This document shows, one piece after another, positions 9,422 through 16,353 of a stretch of DNA of 64,000 bases; position 1 is the first letter of the stretch, and each line of letters starts with the position of its first letter. This DNA comes from an uncultured Atopobiaceae bacterium. Its GTDB lineage: Bacteria; Actinomycetota; Coriobacteriia; Coriobacteriales; Atopobiaceae. The notes beneath the pieces are model-generated. The model was not told the origin of the DNA. It saw only the letters and a program-made list of their open reading frames with translations, and did not search any database. A program made the translations under genes and the position numbers. The DNA is taken from the NCBI GenBank assembly GCA_910579165.1, contig CAJTTF010000003.1:62001-126000 (forward strand), written 5' to 3'.

Positions 9422-10624
9422 TTAGAAGAGCGGAATCCTTCCTAGGAAGAATGATTCCAGGTCACAACTTTCACTTGTCGGTTTTTGAGTACCACCAACG
9501 ATGAGCGTCCTTGTTGGATGGTATTTATCGGCAAAGGTTAGAAGACCAGCCGTATCCTTCACGCGACCACTTTTTACTTCAAGCGCGGTGAGAGACGTGC
9601 CGCTCTGCAAGACAAAATCTACTTCAGAGGAGCCCTCACGCCACCAGGTAACGGAAAAGTGTTCCTTTTTCGCCCGGCGCAAAAGGTAGGCTCCAATAGC
9701 ACATTCTACGAGGTGGCCGCGCAAATCTGGCGTGGAAAGAAGATTGTCTCGCTGAGGCCCAAAGTTGGTCGTCATGAGGGAGGTGTCGTAGGCAATGAAC
9801 CGCGGTGAAGAGCCACGCGATTGCAGAAGCTTGGGTGAGTATTTTTGAAGGCCCGCAAGAAGGCCGGCATCGTTCAAAAGATGCACGTAATGGGCAATGG
9901 TTGTTGTATTTCCCGCGTCATCAAGTTGGCCCAAGAGTTTTCGCCAAGAGACTTCTTGGCCCGAATATGCTGTGCCAAGTGTAAATACCGATTCCATCAG
10001 CGCGGGCTTGGTGATGCTGTCAAGAGAAATGACATCCTTAAAGATGCTGGGTGCAATGATGGAGTTTTCCATGTAAGAAAGCCAGCGATTGGCATTGTCA
10101 ACAAAGGCTAGCGCGCCGGGATAGCCTCCAAAGAAAAGGTACTGGTCAAGGGTGAGATCAAAAGCTTTCTTAACCTCCAAAAAGTCCCATTGATAGCAGG
10201 GAATAAGCTCAAAGCGACCAGTAAGTCCTTCGGTGAGTCCCTGTTTAAGAAGGAGTGAGCTAGAGCCGCTGAGCACAACCTTTAGATTGCAATCGGTTTT
10301 TGTATCCTCGTCCCAAAGCGATTTCACCACTCCAGGCCATTGCTTGATAAGCTGGATTTCATCAATTGCGAGGATAGCCTCTCCGCTGTGAGCAAGGCGT
10401 CGCCCTTCTTCCCATTGTTGGCGGAGCCACGCTTGTGATGAGGCGAGACCTTGGCTTGCCTGTGCTGAGTGAATGGGACAGGGAAGCTTTTCTAGGCTCT
10501 GCGCAATTGCTGTGCTTTTTCCAGTTTGACGAGGTCCTTCGATTATTTGTATATATTGACGTTTCTCACGAAGTCGAGAAGTAAGCGTTTGAACAATACT
10601 TCTTTCAAAAGCGGGGAGTGCCAT
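9422..10624 (-). CDS. AAA-family ATPase with C-terminal DUF4143 / nuclease-like domain
   Basis: A 400-residue protein of the AAA_14-DUF4143 family. The N-terminal ATPase has Walker A GPRQTGKST (30-38), Walker B ILAIDEIQ (84-91) and the sensor strand VVLSGSSS. The C-terminal DUF4143 domain has the PD-(D/E)XK-like pattern E308 ... EVD (334-336) ... LEVK (348-351), spaced as in Mrr/Holliday-resolvase-type folds. Members are common in anaerobes' accessory DNA; their biological role is not established. The gene stands alone on the minus strand, convergent with the DUF6273-like gene. A good promoter and a 30-bp palindrome lie just upstream, suggesting autoregulation or control by a neighbour. Confidence 0.9.
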   Translation of the reverse strand: MALPAFERSIVQTLTSRLREKRQYIQIIEGPRQTGKSTAIAQSLEKLPCPIHSAQASQGLASSQAWLRQQWEEGRRLAHSGEAILAIDEIQLIKQWPGVVKSLWDEDTKTDCNLKVVLSGSSSLLLKQGLTEGLTGRFELIPCYQWDFLEVKKAFDLTLDQYLFFGGYPGALAFVDNANRWLSYMENSIIAPSIFKDVISLDSITKPALMESVFTLGTAYSGQEVSWRKLLGQLDDAGNTTTIAHYVHLLNDAGLLAGLQKYSPKLLQSRGSSPRFIAYDTSLMTTNFGPQRDNLLSTPDLRGHLVECAIGAYLLRRAKKEHFSVTWWREGSSEVDFVLQSGTSLTALEVKSGRVKDTAGLLTFADKYHPTRTLIVGGTQKPTSESCDLESFFLGRIPLF

Positions 10625-10691
10625 ATTTTCCTTCTTGTCTCGTTACTTCCAGGAGGCCTCTGTATTAACTAACTCGCTTGAAATATGCTTG

Positions 10692-10721
10692 AGTATAACA
10701 TTTGTTGCAGTGATTGAGCAA
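10692..10721 (-). promoter_or_regulatory. Promoter of the AAA/DUF4143 ATPase gene
   Basis: Read on the minus strand: -35 TTGCTC, 18-bp spacer, then an extended -10 TGTTATACT. The -10 lies 67 bp before the ATG. The -35 element sits inside the 30-bp palindrome, so a protein bound there would block polymerase. Confidence 0.6.
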
Positions 10722-10737
10722 ATTTGCTCAATCACTG
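10708..10737. promoter_or_regulatory. 30-bp perfect palindrome, candidate operator
   Basis: The arm CAGTGATTGAGCAAA is followed immediately by its exact reverse complement with no loop, giving 15 paired positions. It covers the -35 of the ATPase promoter. No T-run follows on either strand and there is no loop, so an operator is more likely than a terminator. The inner part is TTGAGCAAATTTGCTCAA. Confidence 0.7.
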
Positions 10738-11061
10738 AGGCGTTCTTCATTCTCCTTTGTTCTGTTGGGCAAAATGTATCAAAGAAAATCTATATGAGGA
10801 TCTTTCTCTAGGTGCTACGTTGCCTTGAATTCGTTCGTTCGCGCCTCCTGTAACGAACGGCGATGTTGATCTCGAATTGATTGCGCATGTCCCGCTTATT
10901 CTTACGAATCCAAGGAAGCCTCCCTCGATAGGAGAAGCGAAGCCTTGCATGAAAGTAAATTGTATGCGCTCTCACGATATCCCCTTAAAGTCTCTTTGCT
11001 TTCTCTTGGGTTCGTTGCCGTTTCCACCTTTTTAAAAAAAGCGGAAGAAGTGTGCGGAATA

Positions 11062-11166
11062 TGGGGTTCAGATCAGCTCAGGCTAGGATTCGGAATGATC
11101 CATTTGACAAAATATGGGGGGGGGGGGGGTAGCATTCTTTGTTATTAATAGCTGACCTGAACCCCA
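11062..11166. repeat. 17-bp inverted repeats flanking the surface-protein promoter
   Basis: The left arm TGGGGTTCAGATCAGCT (11062-11078) and right arm AGCTGACCTGAACCCCA (11150-11166) pair at 16 of 17 positions and enclose 71 bp with a TTGACA box and the G14 run. Such an arrangement fits an invertible promoter, a 105-bp MITE or the ends of a decayed insertion sequence. No matching target-site duplication is apparent and no recombinase is encoded in the window. Confidence 0.65.
11104..11135 (+). promoter_or_regulatory. Putative phase-variable promoter with G14 between -35 and -10
   Basis: A consensus -35 TTGACA (11104-11109) is followed by AAATAT, an uninterrupted run of 14 G (11116-11129) and a -10-like TAGCAT (11130-11135). 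The spacer is 20 bp with 14 G and would be the optimal 17 bp with 11 G, so slippage in the run would tune or switch the promoter, as known for porA and opc of Neisseria meningitidis. The surface-protein start is about 95 bp downstream. The -10 is only a 4/6 match, so the exact element is not certain. Confidence 0.55.
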
Positions 11167-11229
11167 AAAAGTAGACATCTTTCCAAAAAACGAGAAGTGG
11201 GTTTGGAAAGAATGAAAAAGGAGTACCCC

Positions 11230-12885
11230 GTGAAACGAATACTCGCGACCCTTATAAGCTGCTTTGCATTGCTGAGCGCAACAGTGAGTGTACCTGCTCT
11301 AGCGGAAGCAAAAGATGAAGCGCAACAGACCGACTTGAGCGCATTGCAAGACGTCTTTACGACGGCTTCTGATGGTGTCCAATCTCTTCTCGAAGGCGCG
11401 AAGACAAACATTGAAGAGCTTTTTGGACCAAGCGATCAGCTTGCACAAGAGAATAGCGAGAGTGCCGGAGCATCCGCTAACGCCTCTGCACAAGATGCAG
11501 AGGATGCAGCTGTTATTCCCTCAAATCTTGACGGGGTGGTATGGAGTGCAGATTTTAAAACGTGTACTCTTACGTCGGGCACAAGCGTGGACGGAGAGGA
11601 GTTGAAGGACGAGATTGATTCTCATAGATATGACATGACAACGTTTATAGCGGAACCCAATACGAGCTTGTCTGGTGCGGCTAATGGTCTCTTCGCTTAC
11701 TGCTCAAACCTGACCACCGTTGACCTTGCAGAATCTTTTGATACCAGTAGCGTGACCAATATGTTTCTAATGTTTAGCAATTGCTCCGAGCTTAAATCCC
11801 TTACGCTTCCGGAGGGTTTTGATACCAGCAGCGTCACAAATATGAATGGCATGTTTATGTGGTGTTTTGAACTCACCTCTCTCACGCTGTCTCCAAAATT
11901 TGTTACTGCCCAAGCAACTATGAGTCAAATGTTTGAAGGATATTCCCCTCGAGATACTGCTTTGCCCTTTCGTTCTCTTACGGTGCCCAAGAAATTTACG
12001 ATGAAGACAGGAACAGGTTTGCCTGGATTTCCTTCGCAAGCTGGTTATAAGAACTACTGGATATCAGACATCAACACTTGTGCCAACTATAACACGACCG
12101 AGCAGGAAGCTGTAGCAAATATGAATAACATACTGGCTGCTAGTACTAATGATTTGGTGACCTTCTCAAACGTAAACATCGCTCTTAGCTTTGATGCTAA
12201 CGGTGGAACCTATCCAACAACAAATAATGCACAAGACTCAGCAGAGAATGCCGATGAGGTAAGATACTTGTTTGGAAACACCAATGACACAATAGCCCCT
12301 TCATATATTCCCGCTCCAAAGCTTCCAGACTTTAAAGTTGCTGGGTGGAGCGATTCTCGCGATGGAGACATTGTGCCCCTTCCAAGCAAATTTCCTGATA
12401 CTGCTGCAACCTACTATGCCGTATGGACACCAGCTGTTATTCTTACATTTAATGCCAATGGGCATGGAACCTTTTCGGGAGATAATGAGACCCTCGACAT
12501 CGAATGCATTCCTGGAGAGAAGCTTACGCTCCCAGCTGAAGATGCTCTTACGGTAGAGTCAGGCTATGCCTTTGATGGCTGGTTTACCTCAGCTTCAGGC
12601 GGTACGCAAATAACCGATCAGACAGATTGCCCCGTAACTGGTACTACTTACTATGCGCAGTACACCGAGGTTCCAGATCCAACGCCTCCTGGCCCTACGC
12701 CAGATCCTACTCCGGAACCCACGCCTGAGCCTGCGCCAGACGTAGTGCCTGCTACAGACACAGATGCGCTCCCGGTCACTGGTGACGCGTCAGCTGCCCT
12801 CAGTAGCTCGCTCTTTGTTCTTCTCTTTGGCATGCTCGCTCTTCTTGGCGCTGGCTATAGCCTCTCCCGTAAGCGCTCGCTATAA
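11230..12885 (+). CDS. LPXTG-anchored BspA-like leucine-rich surface protein
   Basis: A sortase-anchored adhesin-like protein. I choose GTG 11230, preceded by AAGGAG with 6-bp spacing, giving 551 residues; GTG 11197 and ATG 11212 are in frame but have poor sites. The layout is: signal peptide 1-25 (cleavage after PALA), a variable Ala-rich stretch, BspA/DUF285 repeats at about 150-240 (two copies of FDTSSVTNM), two InlB/Flg_new-type repeats at about 317-400 (LSFDANGGTY ... YYAVW) and 403-480 (LTFNANGHG ... YYAQY), a Pro/Thr/Glu-rich wall spacer 482-510, LPVTG at 514-518, a hydrophobic segment and a basic tail. BspA-type repeats occur in adhesins of oral and mucosal bacteria; the ligand is unknown. 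Expression is probably phase variable through the upstream promoter. It stands alone, with a terminator-like hairpin after it. Confidence 0.93.
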   Translation: MKRILATLISCFALLSATVSVPALAEAKDEAQQTDLSALQDVFTTASDGVQSLLEGAKTNIEELFGPSDQLAQENSESAGASANASAQDAEDAAVIPSNLDGVVWSADFKTCTLTSGTSVDGEELKDEIDSHRYDMTTFIAEPNTSLSGAANGLFAYCSNLTTVDLAESFDTSSVTNMFLMFSNCSELKSLTLPEGFDTSSVTNMNGMFMWCFELTSLTLSPKFVTAQATMSQMFEGYSPRDTALPFRSLTVPKKFTMKTGTGLPGFPSQAGYKNYWISDINTCANYNTTEQEAVANMNNILAASTNDLVTFSNVNIALSFDANGGTYPTTNNAQDSAENADEVRYLFGNTNDTIAPSYIPAPKLPDFKVAGWSDSRDGDIVPLPSKFPDTAATYYAVWTPAVILTFNANGHGTFSGDNETLDIECIPGEKLTLPAEDALTVESGYAFDGWFTSASGGTQITDQTDCPVTGTTYYAQYTEVPDPTPPGPTPDPTPEPTPEPAPDVVPATDTDALPVTGDASAALSSSLFVLLFGMLALLGAGYSLSRKRSL

Positions 12886-13002
12886 GGGAGATAGAAGCCG
12901 CACAGCGGAAAGAATTAGCAAGCGCAGAAAGCGCAACGTGTCTTCCAAGGGGAGCATAGTATTGAGATAACTTGACCTGCGTGACATACGATTTTATTTA
13001 GT

Positions 13003-13038
13003 ACGGGCAGTGAGATTGATTCTTACTGCCCGTTATAT
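13003..13038 (+). terminator. Terminator-like hairpin after the surface-protein gene
   Basis: ACGGGCAGTGAGA (13003-13015) pairs with TTCTTACTGCCCGT-type sequence ending at 13033, giving a 13-bp stem (one G-U) with a 5-nt loop. The tail TATATAT is T-rich but not a pure T-run. The rest of the 297-bp gap before mscL shows no gene. Confidence 0.6.
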
Positions 13039-13182
13039 ATGCAGCCTCCTTCAGAAATCGTCGTTCAATAATACAAATTTGGGGTAATTTAAAATACAGG
13101 GATTTGTGGCGGGTCTGTTCTCCTAATCCCATTGTTCGCGTATTGCTTGCAAGAAAACAATTTAATAAAGGAACGGTGCATC

Positions 13183-13647
13183 ATGGCTGAGGCAGAAAAA
13201 ACCCAATTGAAAGAAAGATCCAAAGGTCTTATAGCTGAATTTGAAGAGTTTATCAGTCGTGGCTCGGTCGTTGATTTGGCCGTTGGTATGATTATTGGTG
13301 CTGCCTTCACCGCCATCGTAACAAGCCTCATTAATGACATTGTCATGCCCGTTTTGGGCCTTATACTGGGAGGAATCAATTTCTCGGACTTAAAGCTCAT
13401 CATGGTGCCTGCCGCCCCTGGTGTGGCTGAGGTGGCTCTTTACTATGGCAATTTCATCAATGCTGTAATCAACTTTCTTGCCATAGCTGTGGTGGTCTTT
13501 TTGGCAGTGAAAGCCATCAACGTGACACGAGCAAAGTTCAGCAAAACAAATGATGCAGCCGCAGAAAAGGCCGCAAAAGAAGAGGCATCTGAATCAGAGG
13601 TTGATCTCTTAAAACAAATTCGCGACGCTGTTGTTAATCAGGACTAG
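13183..13647 (+). CDS. mscL: Large-conductance mechanosensitive channel MscL
   Basis: MscL forms a homopentameric channel that opens under membrane tension and protects against hypo-osmotic shock. The 154-residue protein starts at ATG 13183 after AAAGGA. It shows the N-terminal amphipathic helix, TM1 with the family signature RGSVVDLAVGMIIGAAFTAIV, a periplasmic-type loop, TM2 (FINAVINFLAIAVVVFLAV) and a C-terminal charged bundle ending in EVDLLKQIRD. Its reading frame is open upstream, but nothing upstream resembles MscL. Single gene with its own hairpin downstream. Confidence 0.96.
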   Translation: MAEAEKTQLKERSKGLIAEFEEFISRGSVVDLAVGMIIGAAFTAIVTSLINDIVMPVLGLILGGINFSDLKLIMVPAAPGVAEVALYYGNFINAVINFLAIAVVVFLAVKAINVTRAKFSKTNDAAAEKAAKEEASESEVDLLKQIRDAVVNQD

Positions 13648-13664
13648 CTCTCCTTTTGTATCAG

Positions 13665-13709
13665 AATCTCTCAAAAAGATAATGGCATTGCAAATTTGAG
13701 AGATTTTCA
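13665..13709 (+). terminator. Hairpin downstream of mscL
   Basis: AATCTCTCAAA (13665-13675) and TTTGAGAGATT (13695-13705) form a perfect 11-bp stem with a 19-nt loop, followed by TTTC. It lies 17 bp after the mscL stop. The long loop makes termination efficiency uncertain. Confidence 0.5.
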
Positions 13710-13932
13710 ACGCCTTTTTGATGGACCGGTCTAGTGCCCTTCAGAAGTATTTCCTTTATTGAAGCGTGTGCGACAGTGTCCCGTTTGGGTGCTCTAATTT
13801 TAGAATTTTGCTTGCTAGAGGGAGCTAAAACCAGTAAGATTAGACTTCCGCGACTTTATCGGGAAGAAAACGCCTTAGACTGTGTGTGTCTTGCCGATGT
13901 AGTTGGAAGAAAGTATCGATAAAACGACGCAT

Positions 13933-13949
13933 GTGCCCCAATTGGGCAC
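13933..13949 (+). promoter_or_regulatory. Small leader hairpin before rplS
   Basis: GTGCCC and GGGCAC flank a 5-nt loop, ending 19 bp before the rplS ATG. L19 genes in other Gram-positives have autoregulatory leaders, but I cannot match this one to a known family. It could modulate access to the GAGG ribosome site. Confidence 0.3.
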
Positions 13950-13968
13950 CTCTGGAAACGAGGAAACG

Positions 13969-14313
13969 ATGGATTACATACGCGCTATCGAGCAACAGCA
14001 GATTCGTGAGGACATTCCTCACGTTCAAGTTGGTGACAACGTAAAAGTTCACTACAAGATTAAAGAAGGCGACCGTGAGCGCATTCAGATTTTCCAAGGT
14101 GATGTTATTCGCATGTCAGGTGCTGGAGCGAGGGAGACCTTTACGGTAAGAAAGATTTCCTTTGGCGTAGGCGTTGAGAGAACATTTCCTCTGCATAGTC
14201 CCAAGATTGCTAAGCTTGAGGTTACGCGCCACGGGGATGTTCACCGCGCAAAGCTCTACTATCTGCGCAAACGCGTTGGTAAAGCTGCGCGTCTCCACGA
14301 GAAACGCGTTTAG
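13969..14313 (+). CDS. rplS: 50S ribosomal protein L19
   Basis: L19 lies at the interface of the ribosomal subunits. The start is ATG 13969 ([19 protein letters not shown]), with GAGG upstream, giving 114 residues, the standard length. Family blocks [26 protein letters not shown] and the C-terminal [17 protein letters not shown] are intact. It is followed after 120 bp by rnhB. In many bacteria rplS directly follows trmD; here they are 12.4 kb apart. Confidence 0.97.
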   Translation: MDYIRAIEQQQIREDIPHVQVGDNVKVHYKIKEGDRERIQIFQGDVIRMSGAGARETFTVRKISFGVGVERTFPLHSPKIAKLEVTRHGDVHRAKLYYLRKRVGKAARLHEKRV

Positions 14314-14433
14314 TGTATTGGATGTATTCGCGCGGACGCTCTGGGCGGCTTGCTAGAGCATGAAGCGAGATTTGGATTAGCAGATTTTGGCTTAGCGTGG
14401 ATGCGAAAGGTGCTTCGCCAAACGCATTCTTAG

Positions 14434-15405
14434 GTGCAGCTACTTCAATACGGACGCGCGGGACATCTTGTAAAACGCATCATTGACGTGGATACTAAAG
14501 ATATAAAAGCCTCTTCGGTCAAAGAGATTGAAGAGGCTTTTTCTTTAACTGAAGAGAGTCTTTTTGCACCCCTTTATTACCCTCAGCGCTTTGATGCTGC
14601 GCCGTTGATGGCGCTCATTGGCGCCGCGCAGGAAGATCCCAGAAAAGCCGTGTTAAAGCGTGCGGAAACTGCGCAGAAGCGGCTTTATCGGTATTTAGAG
14701 GAGGTAGAGCGCACCAGGAAGCTCTATGAAGAGGATGGTGCGGCAGGGACAGATTTGGGCGCGGTTGGGGGGCCGCTCGCGAATGCAGCGAAAAGTTCAG
14801 GAGCCGAAACCGCAGAAGGTAGAGCTGTTGCAGATGGAGCAGGCGTTGTTGTGGGGCTTGATGAGGTGGGACGTGGCCCGCTTGCAGGGCCCGTGGTGAT
14901 AGGAGCTGTGGTCCTCGATACCTCCTTTTATATCCTGGGCCTCAATGATTCCAAGAAACTTTCGCCTAAAAAGCGCGAGGAGCTTGCTGCAATTATTCAT
15001 AGCCACGCGAAAGCTGTAATTCTTGAACAAAATACTGCTCAGCAAATTGACGAAAAGGGAATTGGTAGGGCGGTACGCGATGCATTTTTCGGCGCTGTCC
15101 AGCGGATAGAGGATCGATTTGGTGCGGAGAAGATCGCGCGCGTCTGTATTGATGGCCTTCCTCTGCACATTCATCCTAATGAATGCGCGTTTGTGAAAGG
15201 TGATAACAAAATTGCTTCTATTGCTGCAGCTTCTATTGTTGCCAAAGTAGCACGCGACAAATACATGAAGGAGCTGGCAGCTTCTTATCCCGCTTACGGA
15301 TTTGAAAAGAATAAGGGATATGGATCTGCGGAGCATATAGCTGCTATTAAGGCGGTTGGTCTTTCAGACGTTCATCGCAAGTCGTTTTGCTCACATTTTG
15401 TATAG
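14434..15405 (+). CDS. rnhB: Ribonuclease HII
   Basis: RNase HII nicks DNA at misincorporated ribonucleotides. It has a Firmicutes-type N-terminal extension (about 1-100), then a low-complexity Gly/Ala-rich linker (about 101-136), then the catalytic domain with GLDEVGRGPLAGP. The DEDD set is visible as D143, E144, D240 (CIDGLP) and D275 (AKVARD). The frame opens directly after a TAG; the first possible start is GTG 14434, which has no good ribosome site, so the true start may be slightly downstream. The 120 bp upstream contains no recognisable gene or promoter. The catalytic residues are complete, so it should be active. Confidence 0.93.
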   Translation: MQLLQYGRAGHLVKRIIDVDTKDIKASSVKEIEEAFSLTEESLFAPLYYPQRFDAAPLMALIGAAQEDPRKAVLKRAETAQKRLYRYLEEVERTRKLYEEDGAAGTDLGAVGGPLANAAKSSGAETAEGRAVADGAGVVVGLDEVGRGPLAGPVVIGAVVLDTSFYILGLNDSKKLSPKKREELAAIIHSHAKAVILEQNTAQQIDEKGIGRAVRDAFFGAVQRIEDRFGAEKIARVCIDGLPLHIHPNECAFVKGDNKIASIAAASIVAKVARDKYMKELAASYPAYGFEKNKGYGSAEHIAAIKAVGLSDVHRKSFCSHFV

Positions 15406-15661
15406 AACCTTTGGCTGTAAGAGGACCATGCACCGTGCGTTGTGCTGGGTGTTTAATTGTACGGAGTATTGGACCATTGGTCGAGCGCTGACCGCACATC
15501 GTTGAGCGCGGACATAAAAGACCGTTGGCTTTGCGGGGCAATGTGAGTGTTTCCTGGGGTGAAGGTTCGTTGGTAAGTTTCTTGTAAGGTGTTAGTAAGC
15601 TCTGAGTATGGGCGCTTGTTTAATCTCTTTCTCCCATCAACTGTCGAGAGAGGGAGTAACT

Positions 15662-16327
15662 ATGCCAGCCGCAACTAAGGACAAGCCCGTTGAAGCACGT
15701 TCTGTAGCTGAAAAAGATACGAGAGAAAAGGCCCCTTCTAAGAGAAGATCCTCCGCAAAAAAGGCAACCAAGCCGCGAAAGAGCCAAGCCAAAAAGAACT
15801 CCAACGCACCTGAGGAAACCCTCCAAGAATCCGTTAAAGAAGCAGTCTGCTCGGAGAACACGCCAACGAGCGAATTGGCCGGTGCTCCACGATCTTTTAA
15901 AGACTTCAATCCTTGGGATAAAATCATTCGCCCTGCAAAACCGGTAGAGGAATATACCAACAAGGAGGTGGGCAAGGAAGGCGAGAAGCTCGCTGCGCTC
16001 TATCTTGAGTATAAGGGCTATCAAATCATCACCATGAACTGGACTTCTCGGATGGGAGAGGTTGATATTGTTGCTCGGCAAGGTGATACGCTTGTTCTGT
16101 GTGAAGTGAAAACACGTGTGTGTCTTGAGGAGAAAAACGTCTTCCCTGAGCTCAAAGTTGATGCGGCAAAGCAGAAGAAATATCGCCAGCTTGCACTCCA
16201 GTATCTGATAGAACACCCCGAAGAGGATTCAGTGAGGTTTGACGTGATTGCGCTTGTGATTACGGGTCAGCAGAATGCACGCCTCAGGCATCTCATAAAC
16301 GCTTTTTGTTTTGATGCAGAAGGCTAG
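15662..16327 (+). CDS. yraN: YraN/UPF0102 nuclease-like protein with long basic N-terminal tail
   Basis: The C-terminal ~120 residues match UPF0102 (YraN), a PD-(D/E)XK-fold family: GKEGEKLAALYLEYKGYQI, then GEVDIVARQGDTLVLCEVKTR with E133, D135, E148 and K150. The start ATG 15662 follows GAGGGAG. Unusually, about 100 residues precede the domain, rich in Lys, Arg, Ala and Ser (an H1-like tail), roughly doubling family length to 221 residues. The gene is followed at 26 bp by comM and then dprA; this yraN-comM-dprA order is widespread and hints at a role in DNA processing, although the biochemical function of UPF0102 is not established. Confidence 0.9.
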   Translation: MPAATKDKPVEARSVAEKDTREKAPSKRRSSAKKATKPRKSQAKKNSNAPEETLQESVKEAVCSENTPTSELAGAPRSFKDFNPWDKIIRPAKPVEEYTNKEVGKEGEKLAALYLEYKGYQIITMNWTSRMGEVDIVARQGDTLVLCEVKTRVCLEEKNVFPELKVDAAKQKKYRQLALQYLIEHPEEDSVRFDVIALVITGQQNARLRHLINAFCFDAEG

Positions 16328-16353
16328 ACGCCGCGCGAATTTGCACTAGAGAC

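Larger units (their letters stand above)
10625..11229. other. 605-bp non-coding regulatory region between two accessory genes
   Basis: The region separates the leftward ATPase gene from the rightward surface-protein gene. It holds the ATPase promoter with its palindrome (10692-10737) and the surface-protein promoter with its G14 tract inside a pair of inverted repeats (11062-11166). The middle part (about 10740-11060) has no convincing gene. One plus-strand frame (about 10840-10950) encodes protein-like sequence including DVDLELIAHVPLIL without a start, and a 67-codon minus-strand frame overlaps it; both may be decayed coding DNA. Confidence 0.55.
13648..13968. other. 321-bp spacer between mscL and rplS
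   Basis: The left end holds the mscL hairpin (13665-13705) and the right end a small hairpin just before rplS (13933-13949). No gene is supported in between: the frame upstream of rplS is open from TTG 13903, but lacks L19 similarity. No convincing promoter was found, although one for rplS is expected here. Confidence 0.6.

Noticed and set aside
10747-10950. 67-codon minus-strand reading frame between the palindrome and the inverted repeats
   Set aside because: No family resemblance, no ribosome site seen, and an overlapping plus-strand frame looks at least as protein-like. Treated as non-coding or decayed.
11116-11129. G14 as an assembly artefact only
   Set aside because: Exact length may be unreliable, but its place between a consensus -35 and a -10-like box of a surface gene is too apt to dismiss; kept as a finding with this caution.
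14314-14433. Possible frameshifted upstream part of rnhB
   Set aside because: The N-terminal extension in frame from 14434 already matches the Gram-positive RnhB layout, and the upstream 120 bp show no similarity in other frames.
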